A program made the translations under genes and the position numbers. Positions 43,720-51,700 of a stretch of 64,000 nucleotides of DNA are shown one piece after another. Below the pieces are notes generated by a model. The model ran no database searches. It had not been told where the DNA came from and saw only the letters and a program-made list of their open reading frames with translations. This stretch comes from Haliclystus octoradiatus (lineage: Eukaryota; Cnidaria; Staurozoa; Stauromedusae; Haliclystidae). Each line of letters starts with the position of its first letter. The stretch's first letter is position 1. The stretch is taken from contig OU744448.1 of NCBI GenBank assembly GCA_916610825.1, forward strand, positions 22,237,032 to 22,301,031. The letters run 5' to 3'.

Positions 43720-44571
43720 TTGAATATTCTAAACAGTAAAAAGAACAGAGCATATACTGAACTAATTTTAAATGATAAGTTTTTAATTTTTAAATGGAAA
43801 TATTTATACTACGATATAGAAACCTTATACTGCTCAGATATATTCCAAATAGAGTTAAATAAAACTTTGAAAGACGACGAGCGATTTCACACATATGCAG
43901 TGTACTGCAGGGTAAACAAGACAAGGTTTTCGCTGTTCTACAAAATGTGCTCGACCATTTACAAAATGTTAGCTTTACCTACTATGCTTAGAAAACAACT
44001 CTTAGAAAATAGCCTTGTATCTTGGCATTTACGGGTAAATTCCATTTTAAACAATGTCAATGTAGATGTGAGTATCCTGCTCAGTAAGGATAGCTCGAGG
44101 GGCGAATACACAGAAGCAACTTATAAAACGGTCCAACAACAGTTAGCCTCGAAATATGAAATAGAATTCAAGAAGAAATTGACTACAAGCAACGGTCACT
44201 TTCTAGATATTTATAAAAAATTTAAACAAAATTTTGGATTTGAAAAATACCTACTCTTTCCCAATACAGTACATAGAAGTGCAATTACACAAGTAAGAAC
44301 CAGCTGTCACAGGCTTGGGGTTCAAACAGGACGCTACCATGACATACCGCATGATGACAGACTATATACGCTGTGTGATCAACAAGCTATAGCTGATGAA
44401 ATTCATTTACTCTTTTTATGTAATTCAAATAAAGAACTTCGTTCTAATTTTTATAATAAACTTTATAGTTCACATCACTCTTTCGGTACATTATCGACTG
44501 AGGATAAGTTAATTTTTTATTCTCACAGTCAGCAAATGATCATGTTGACAAAATCCTCGGATCATTTCTAG
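43720..44571 (+). pseudogene. C-terminal part of a non-LTR retrotransposon ORF2
   Basis: Open for about 283 residues but with no proper start (TTG) and no reverse transcriptase upstream. The region around YKKFKQNFGFEKYL, VRTSCHRLGVQTGRY and LYTLCDQQAIADEIHLLFLC matches the conserved tail of animal LINE ORF2 proteins: a fixed RTG.H-L-GR-Y spacing, then a Cys/His cluster ending in E-H-L-C. The family differs from the LINEs at 8 and 58 kb. It is a 5'-truncated copy that has kept an open frame. Confidence 0.7.
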
Positions 44572-45562
44572 CGAAGTCTATGAAAGACAGGATTGATGGG
44601 TGAAGTATAATACCAATATGTAAATTTCAAGTCTACTAATTGTCAGACATCCTGTAAATTTTGGATATACGATAATAAAGTCAAAACAAAACAAACAAAA
44701 CAACGAACATCATTATTTGTACTTTAATTTGATAAAATTGCAACTGTTGTTAGCCTGCGTGTAGAGTGAAAATGTTTCTAAGCAAAACAGTATATGGTTT
44801 ACGCTGTTTTTCTAGAAATATGCAACCCGCAGGCTGAACTGTTGTATGCTTCAACCATTCCGTCATAACTTCTAGAATTTTAGGAGCTTTGGAATAGTAG
44901 AACGTGGTTGCTAAAATTCATTTATTAAGATCTATTAATAAAATATGTTGGCGTGACAGCACGCTGTTTCGATATTGACAAGAGGCTTTGTGTATTTTTC
45001 GACAGAAAAGGCAGTCTGTGATTTGGCGTGTTTTGAAAGAAGGTGGTTGAAATTAATGCGGCATAACATTTTCATTGCAGCTAGCTGTCATTAACCATAT
45101 CGATAGCCGATATGTCAAAACTCAAGATCGTTTTCACCATATATTATAGCCCACAATGGAAATCATTTGTCTAGAATCCCCCCCAACGATGTGTCTTATA
45201 TTTACCCCTATTTTATGACCATTTTGTATGCATGTGAACTAAGAAAAGTTTGACTGTAATTTTATTGTCCTTGTGAAAGGGAGTTCCACTGTAATTCTAT
45301 TGCTAAATCTGCTCAACAGCAGCTGCACCTAGCTAATTGTGCACAGGAGTAGATACTCATTGGCTTTTATGTGCATGTATTTTATAATCTATAATGTAAA
45401 AATTAAATTTATCAGATTGCACAGCTTTTTTTCATCGTCCTTATGCATGCAGACCATATCAAGCCATTTTGAGATTCCTCCATTCTATACCTATATTCAG
45501 TATCCAGAACTCCTTGACTATGAAAAATGGAGAAGTTCAGCTTTTGACGACGACACATAATT
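44572..45562. other. Intergenic; hairpin at 44752-44835
   Basis: No gene apart from the hairpin listed separately. TTTATT near 45261 would be AATAAA for MFS paralog 3, about 300 bases past its stop. A GTTTGACTGTAATTTTATTG segment near 45248 resembles part of dispersed repeat R26. Confidence 0.4.
44752..44835. ncRNA. 84-nt hairpin, possible small-RNA precursor
   Basis: AGCCTGCG at the start pairs with CGCAGGCT at the end. After an internal loop, ATGTTTCTA pairs with TAGAAATAT, and GCAAAACAG with CTGTTTTTC, leaving a loop of about 13 nt. Length and shape fit an animal pre-miRNA, but the same shape could be a tiny MITE. No known miRNA seed was recognised. Confidence 0.3.
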
Positions 45563-46993
45563 TCATTCAACAGGCATCAATAGTCTTCGGGGATCAATAA
45601 GAGCATTCCTTTTCATAAATAGGACTATGGCGAGTAGAATGATAATTATCATAATTATTGGCGATATCACATTTACTGACATAAACCATACACTTGTAAA
45701 CATGCCAGCTGTCATCATTCCAAGTGATTTTGGAACAGTTCTTAAGCCTTCTGAAAATCCTTGCATTTTCAACGGAACAAATCGAGAGGCTAATGATCTC
45801 GACATAACATCTTCTAATATCCATGTGGTTGAGCCAAAAGTAACCCAGAAATAGTACAAAGTAGCAGATGACATTGAAATGCTCTCATTATAATGCATTA
45901 CCATTAATAATCCGGGTATTACCAGTTGTAAAATACTCAAGGAAATCACAGTATAGAAATCATTAATGCAAGTTTGCATTAAAGCGCATATTAAATTTGC
46001 TATGATGAATACACCACCACTTATGATGTAACTAATGCTAAGTTGTATACCATTAAATCCTATCCAATCAGCTGCCACGAGAGGAATAAATGCCTCCATA
46101 GAAATCAATACAAAAGTCCATATAAACGTAGCAATATACACCAATAATAAGTTGTTGTTATTTAATAAAAACTTCACTTTAAAGATAACACTGACTTGAT
46201 TGCTAGCATCTAAGTTTGATGTTATTCCTTCTCCATTAGAATACTTGACATGAATCTTGACGGTATCTGAGTTATTGATCAAATTTGACTTTTCATCAAC
46301 TTCCTTTTCGTCGATTTTACACTTGCAAACTTCATCACTGTTGTACAAGAAAAGAACAGCAGCAAGTTGTAAAATTATGAGAAGGATGCAAACAATGAAA
46401 CCAGGCGCATTTGTAGGATGGATGAAAAACCAACCACATTGAATATCAATATTTACCAATGCAAAATTTGTTAAAGGACCAAGTAACGTTCCCAAGGACA
46501 CACCAATGTTTAATATTGATAGCGCTTTTGTTAGAATGGCATCGTCAAACATCTGAGCAAGTTCTGCCACAGCAACAGTAAGCACCCCTTTTGCACATCC
46601 ATTCAGCAATTGTCCAATTATTAGCAAAGGAGGTGAGATAGGCATACTATAGATCAAAGTACCAATGAAGCCAATAGAGTTACCAACTAAAAAGCATGTC
46701 CTAGCATTGCCATAGCGATCACATATATATCCAAGTAACAACCCAGAGACTGAACCAATGACTATACTAGTAGATATTAATACACCCTGGTAGGCTGGAA
46801 TATTGGAAGCATTTAACTCTTGTAAATAAAATACGGATTGAGAATTTCTGGAATTGAAGTCGAAGCCAAATATAAAACTTGCAAAAAAGTAAACACAAAA
46901 ACTTGATATGCGTCTGAAATTACTAGACTGTATTTTCTCCATCCTTGATAGCTTGACATATAGAGCTGCACGAAGCTGATCAATTTTTACCAT
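45563..46993 (-). CDS. MFS transporter, MFSD8/CLN7-like, paralog 3
   Basis: Intronless, 476 residues from ATG at 46993, or 459 from the second ATG at 46942 (MEKIQSSNF), which aligns with the start of the paralogs and is the safer choice. Motif A lies at residues 88-99 (GYICDRYGNART) counting from the first ATG. The helices, HPTNAPGF segment and EAFIPLVAADW match the other two. One notable change is a Cys for Trp in IDIQCGWFFIHP. The stop of this gene and the start of paralog 2 are 2.6 kb apart on the same strand, with a LINE fragment between, so the two arose by local duplication. Likely a membrane transporter of unknown substrate. Confidence 0.85.
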   Translation of the reverse strand: MVKIDQLRAALYVKLSRMEKIQSSNFRRISSFCVYFFASFIFGFDFNSRNSQSVFYLQELNASNIPAYQGVLISTSIVIGSVSGLLLGYICDRYGNARTCFLVGNSIGFIGTLIYSMPISPPLLIIGQLLNGCAKGVLTVAVAELAQMFDDAILTKALSILNIGVSLGTLLGPLTNFALVNIDIQCGWFFIHPTNAPGFIVCILLIILQLAAVLFLYNSDEVCKCKIDEKEVDEKSNLINNSDTVKIHVKYSNGEGITSNLDASNQVSVIFKVKFLLNNNNLLLVYIATFIWTFVLISMEAFIPLVAADWIGFNGIQLSISYIISGGVFIIANLICALMQTCINDFYTVISLSILQLVIPGLLMVMHYNESISMSSATLYYFWVTFGSTTWILEDVMSRSLASRFVPLKMQGFSEGLRTVPKSLGMMTAGMFTSVWFMSVNVISPIIMIIIILLAIVLFMKRNALIDPRRLLMPVE

Positions 46994-48078
46994 TTGATCT
47001 CGTTTATCTTATTTGCATTAATGGGTATAAAATGCAGGTAATGGGAATGAAAACCCCCACGTAATATATCTGAACACTATAGCTGTATACAGTTAACCTT
47101 TGATCAGATTTGTAGATTTCGGAGCAAAGGCAGGTTATTCCAAAATTTAAATGCTCATACTTTCATAATTCCAATGAAAATATTCTCCTAATATCCATTC
47201 AATGCTTGAGGATAGTCCTTTGTGAAAAGATAATCTGATCGTATTTACAGGATCAAAATCGGAGGACAATGACTCTATATTCTACACCGGAGAATTACCG
47301 GTCTGCGAAGATAATCTGTTGCTGTGTACATGTTCTGTAAAAGAGAGATATGGAAGATATTGGTTTGCCTCGATGGATTACAACAAGTAGATATCATTTA
47401 AGCTGAGGCTTGGTTTAGCCTGGATAATAACCATATCAACATATTTGTTGTTCTATTCATACATTATTGTTGATTGTTGGTTACATTTATATTAAAAGAT
47501 AAAAACTCCCACTAATTTGCATTAATCACTCTTCATGGCATCTGGCAGGTATAAATATTACTCAAAACTTGAGCAATTAGAAAGAACTACAACTTTTAGT
47601 TAACTCTTAATAATTATTGAATGAGGTAGAGCGCGACATTGAGGAATATCAGACCCGCGGTTAGTTATGTTGTCGAATTCTGTGATTTATGGAATATCGT
47701 GTTTGGCTTCATGCTACTTTAATTCCAACACCTTAGAATAATTTCCCAAATGATTATTCCATTATTTATAATCATAGTCATTTCGCTCTCTACAAGAGTA
47801 TTGGCTTTGCAGTAACTCATGAAATTTTATACTCACAAGGTCTAATATGTGTTATAATGTGGCTCATCTACTCAGTGACATCGTAAATTCGTTAGAGTTA
47901 TCAAAATAAGCTATTGTTGCTCTATCATGATATGAGTTTAATGTAACATAGTTCAATGGAGGTGCACGCTACGCCTTTATTATGGTTTGGATAAAGTACT
48001 TTGCACTTTTGTGTGACAATTTTAGACTTTGGTGAACCCTCCAAAACTACAGGTTTTTTTGGGAATGATTCTATATAT
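46994..48078. other. Intergenic, upstream of MFS paralog 3
   Basis: No gene or clear repeat. The promoter of paralog 3 should lie in the first few hundred bases, but no sure element was seen. Confidence 0.4.
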
Positions 48079-48395
48079 TATCAATTATAGCAGCAGACAA
48101 GTACATGTTTCTGGCCCTAGCCTTCATCAGTACTGCTCAGTGAGCGAACAAGGAACTGACTTCAGTATATAACCTAAGTCAAGATGAGTTATAAATGTGG
48201 TGAAAAAATTCATCACATGAAGAAAACATCTGTGCCATACCAGAGTGCTCAAACTACCGAAGTAGTGGGCAATGCATATCGCAAATAGTATAGACACATC
48301 CCAAGTCGATAGTGCTCAAAATTGCGCATGCGCAATTGAGACATTCATAGCAGCAGACAAGTACATGTTTCTGGCCATTAGCTTATCAATTATAG
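48079..48395. repeat. 293-bp unit with direct terminal repeats and 12-bp flanking duplication
   Basis: TATCAATTATAG occurs at 48079-48090 and at 48384-48395. Between them, CAGCAGACAAGTACATGTTT continuing CTGGCC occurs at the left end (48091) and again at the right end (48351), about 31 bases each. The layout is target duplication, short terminal direct repeat, body, direct repeat, target duplication. No coding capacity. Confidence 0.65.
48320..48337. promoter_or_regulatory. Perfect 18-bp palindrome with an NRF-1-type site
   Basis: AATTGCGCATGCGCAATT is a perfect palindrome, and its core TGCGCATGCGCA matches the known NRF-1 consensus (YGCGCAYGCGCR). It lies inside the repeat unit, with no obvious gene start next to it, so function is uncertain. 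Confidence 0.4.
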
Positions 48396-48642
48396 TAATA
48401 ATTAGTAGTTTCAGGTCTTTGAAATGCAATATGCTGATTTATTTGGGCTATCTCTTGTGAAAATTCTATAACACTTCATTTATTTTTATATCATTTATGC
48501 TCATAAATAGAGCTGAGGACTATTCATTTAATTGATTCGGATTGTGCCGACTCGGCACGAATGCTCAATATGTGGTTTCACGCTACCAAGCTTTGATTTC
48601 AGCTATGACTCCAGTATTTGATGGAATGGTGTGCGCAGAACC

Positions 48643-49226
48643 TTAACGTGAGATGCACAAAATGTGCAATTTAGCATGATTTTTAATATAATAGTTGAAC
48701 AGGTTATTAGGAAATCTAGTTTCAGTAGCGAAAAAATCACAATCTTTGATTAAAACTTTCGTCTCTGTTTTCATCCAGTATCTACACATATGTACTTTGT
48801 CACAGAGCTCCATTAATTGCTTTTTAAATGTAGAATTTTGGAGTCTGATAGACAGGTATATAGCCAGAAATTTGAAGCATTCGGAGTTGCATCCGCCACA
48901 GAAAGTTTTTCCATTGTACATAAACCAGAATTCATCATCGAAATACTTCTCGAGCGTAGTCTATGTTTTGAAGAGATCCCATTTGGTCCAAAACTTCTTA
49001 CGTCAATCCTGATCAAACACGGAAAGTTTAAGTTGATTCTATTCTACAGTATTCTTGATTTTTATGGAGATAAATAATCATGCAAGAACAAAAACAATCT
49101 CTTACTTCTACTCTTAGAAAGCGAACATCCCAACATTCCTTTAGACGGCCGACCCACCATGATCACCAATGCGTTGATGGAGGTGTCGGAGTGTAAAACC
49201 GACATAATTGCATCACACGAATTACA
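48643..49226 (-). pseudogene. Two exon-like segments resembling a FAMeT (Methyltransf_FA) domain
   Basis: The first segment is 49226-49106 (acceptor GTATCATTTTCAG, donor AGAA|GTAAGAG). It reads CNSCDAIMSVLHSDTS, then ALVIMVGRPSKGM, which follows the order of the first half of farnesoic acid O-methyltransferase-type (FAMeT) domains (Cys-x-Asp-Ala-x-Ile, then a V/I-x-I/V-G strand). The second is 48960 down to about 48643, after CATAG. It reads EKYFDDEFWFMYNGKTF and then ECFKFLAIYL, resembling the FW-x-W-x-N-G strand and end of the domain. The two do not join in phase (1 against 0) with the splice sites I see, so this may be a pseudogene or a missed exon lies between. These domains bind ligands in many invertebrate proteins; enzyme activity should not be assumed. 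Confidence 0.35.
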
Positions 49227-49260
49227 CTGAAAATGATACACAACGCATAATGACAACTAA

Positions 49261-50053
49261 GTGAGTTTTTGTCGCTATCTTTCGTACTAAAGTGTTTTTC
49301 GAAGAAACTTTTAATTACTACATACATAAAAAAGTATTAATTTACATTTCCAATCATAAAGCTTCCGTATCTGTTGGTGTTTGTGATCGATATTGGCTAT
49401 TGCATATACATCACATATTTGGTACTACTTAGTGTATATGCTACGTATCCAATGACATAATTATTTATACCTAAATAAAAGAATAACGTCATACTGCGGT
49501 CAAAGTACGGATGCAAGTGAGTTACATATTACTGTGTTTAGAAGGTTGTACAACAGCCACAGCATTTTTGTGTAAGATAGCACATCCACGTCATTGCTTT
49601 TTCTTCATTGCCATTGATTATATGATACGCAGAATCCTCAGTCACTAAAAACGATACGATCAAAATCATGAGGTGAAATTTTTGTTATTCTACTACACCG
49701 CATTCATTCATAAATGAATGCATATTTTTACTATTTTCAAATGAAAAAACATGTTATTGTTACATATTTAAACTATTTTTCATTTCAAACATCTCAAGTG
49801 TCCATTAGAATTTAATGGGCTATTAGAAAGGTTCTATGCTGAGCTAAGAATTAAACATCGGCAATAATATGAGCCAGAGTCATAAAACGTGATGCTTTCC
49901 TACAGAGAAGATATCTAAAAGAAAATGGATATCCTCTTTGATCAATAATTAGAAACAGAAATGATTCAACTTCAAAAAGGAAAGTTTGAAAGGAGTGGAA
50001 CGGAAAGTATGGTGGGTTTTATGAACATTTATTCAGTTATATGTACTAAAAGC
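49261..50053. other. No gene seen
   Basis: AT-rich DNA. The five bases AAAGC at 50049-50053 are the left target duplication of the gypsy element that follows. Confidence 0.5.
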
Positions 50054-50283
50054 TGTTGTATTCTTTTATTAGAGTCAAGTAAAGTCAGAGAAAACTACGT
50101 GTTTCGTTCAGGCGTAGCCATTATACAAACTAAAGAAACTGCAGCATGCGGCTGCCTCTATTACAAGATAATCCTTTAAGGGAGGCTAAAACATAAGAGG
50201 TTATAAACAGCTTTAACTAACAGTAACAATGATAATAACTATTCAAGCATGTGACAACAACAACATACAAGCCGTTTACAACA
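50054..50283 (-). repeat. 3' LTR of gypsy C
   Basis: Begins TGTTGTAAACGGC and ends ATACAACA on the minus strand. It contains CTAATAAAAG close to its end, a likely polyadenylation signal. Identical to the 5' LTR. Confidence 0.95.
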
Positions 50284-50296
50284 TCTCTCTCCTCAT
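50284..50296 (-). other. Polypurine tract of gypsy C
   Basis: ATGAGGAGAGAGA on the minus strand directly precedes the 3' LTR; plus-strand priming site by position. Confidence 0.85.
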
Positions 50297-50311
50297 ATAG
50301 AATATTCAATA

Positions 50312-51700
50312 CTAACAGGATTCAATTAATCTATGTGGTGGTTTAATAGACCGTCCGGACCTTGTTGTAGTATTTCCAGTTAGTGCTAAGTTGCCTGGTT
50401 GAGCTGTAGTGCTATTTTGCAATGGTGATTCTGCTGTATCATTCTTGGCTTCCATATCTTGTGTCATTTGAGGTGACATGGGTGCATCATTTGGTACAGA
50501 TATTAGTTGACGTCGATTTCTTCTGAAAACTTTCCCACGGTTGTCCACCAGCATATATGACCTTGGTAATATTTCTGCTTTCCTCCACTCTGCAGAACGA
50601 TGTCGCTTTACTCTCACTTTCTCACCCTCAGCAAGAGGAGGTAAATCTTTAGCATTGGTATCAAAATGCTTTGCTGATTTTTCTTGACGTTGTTTCAAAG
50701 CCTTCAACACATGACGCGGGGTGACTACTTGGGGTATTAATAGTCGGCGATGTGTTGGCAATGTTGTCTTGGTTCGTCTTCCCATCAATAATTGTGCTGG
50801 TGATAACCCAATATCATCAAACGGAGTGTTTCTGAAGTTCAATATTCCTTCAAAGGGGTCATTTCCAGATTTGTAAGCTTTCTTAAAAATCCTCTTGCAT
50901 GTCTGAACCGCACGTTCAGCAGCTCCATTCGACTGAGGATATTCAGGGCTGCTTGTTGTATGAGTAAATCCCCAGCTTTGAGCAAAAACTTTGAACTCAT
51001 GTGACGTAGTAAAAAGGTGCTGCGTGTTGCTATACTGTGGACCATTGTCGCTAAATACTTTTTCTGGAATTCCAAATCTAGCAAAGATCTTTTTCATGTT
51101 AATAATAACACACTTGGCTGTTGGCTCATTCAGCTTCTCTACTTCGAAGAATTTGGAGTAGAAGTCAGTGACAAGTAAGAAGGTATCTCCAGCGTAGCTA
51201 AAGAGATCACTACCAACGGATTGCCACGGTAAGCCAGGGATGTCATGGGGCATCAATGTTTCCTTCTGTTGATGATGCCTAAAAGAATTACACACTCCAC
51301 AAGAAGACACCATCTCTTTTATCTGAGCAGAGATTCCGGGCCAAAATACGTACTCTCTGGCAAATGACAGACTTTTATTTACTCCCATGTGACCTGCATG
51401 GATATCATTTAGTGTTTCACGTCGCAATGCCCTTGGAACAACTAGTCTATCGTGTTTAAGAATCATACCATCCTCTATACTTAGTTCTTCTCTGTATTGC
51501 CAATATTCTCTAGCGAGTTCGTCCACATTTTCTTTGTCTGGCCAACCATTAATTATATATTTAATAATCGTTTGAGAGATTTCATCATTTGTAACTGCAG
51601 TTCTAAATGAATCAATCGATCTAGTCCTCATTCCCAAATTTGAAACCAGATGTACGTAAATTTCAGGAACTGGTTTGTCTGTACACAAAGGACTTTCCAA
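50312..51700 (-). CDS. Gypsy C integrase frame
   Basis: About 460 residues, open but without an ATG at its head (the first codon is TTG). It overlaps the preceding frame by about 70 bases in the -1 phase. The integrase zinc domain HAGHMGVNKSL...CGVCNSF is followed by the DDE core: Asp in GSDLFSYAGDTFLLVTDFYS, Asp in FSDNGPQYSN and Glu in SPEYPQSNGAAERAVQ. A C-terminal basic tail ends with TRSGRSIKPPHRL. No chromodomain is seen. It must be made either by -1 frameshifting from the gag-pol frame or not at all. No standard slippery heptamer is visible in frame near CCAGTTTGGAAAG, so a one-base loss is possible. Confidence 0.9.
   Translation of the reverse strand: MESPLCTDKPVPEIYVHLVSNLGMRTRSIDSFRTAVTNDEISQTIIKYIINGWPDKENVDELAREYWQYREELSIEDGMILKHDRLVVPRALRRETLNDIHAGHMGVNKSLSFAREYVFWPGISAQIKEMVSSCGVCNSFRHHQQKETLMPHDIPGLPWQSVGSDLFSYAGDTFLLVTDFYSKFFEVEKLNEPTAKCVIINMKKIFARFGIPEKVFSDNGPQYSNTQHLFTTSHEFKVFAQSWGFTHTTSSPEYPQSNGAAERAVQTCKRIFKKAYKSGNDPFEGILNFRNTPFDDIGLSPAQLLMGRRTKTTLPTHRRLLIPQVVTPRHVLKALKQRQEKSAKHFDTNAKDLPPLAEGEKVRVKRHRSAEWRKAEILPRSYMLVDNRGKVFRRNRRQLISVPNDAPMSPQMTQDMEAKNDTAESPLQNSTTAQPGNLALTGNTTTRSGRSIKPPHRLIESC

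Noticed and set aside
48272-48460. 62-residue plus-strand frame
   Set aside because: Falls across the direct-repeat unit and its palindrome.
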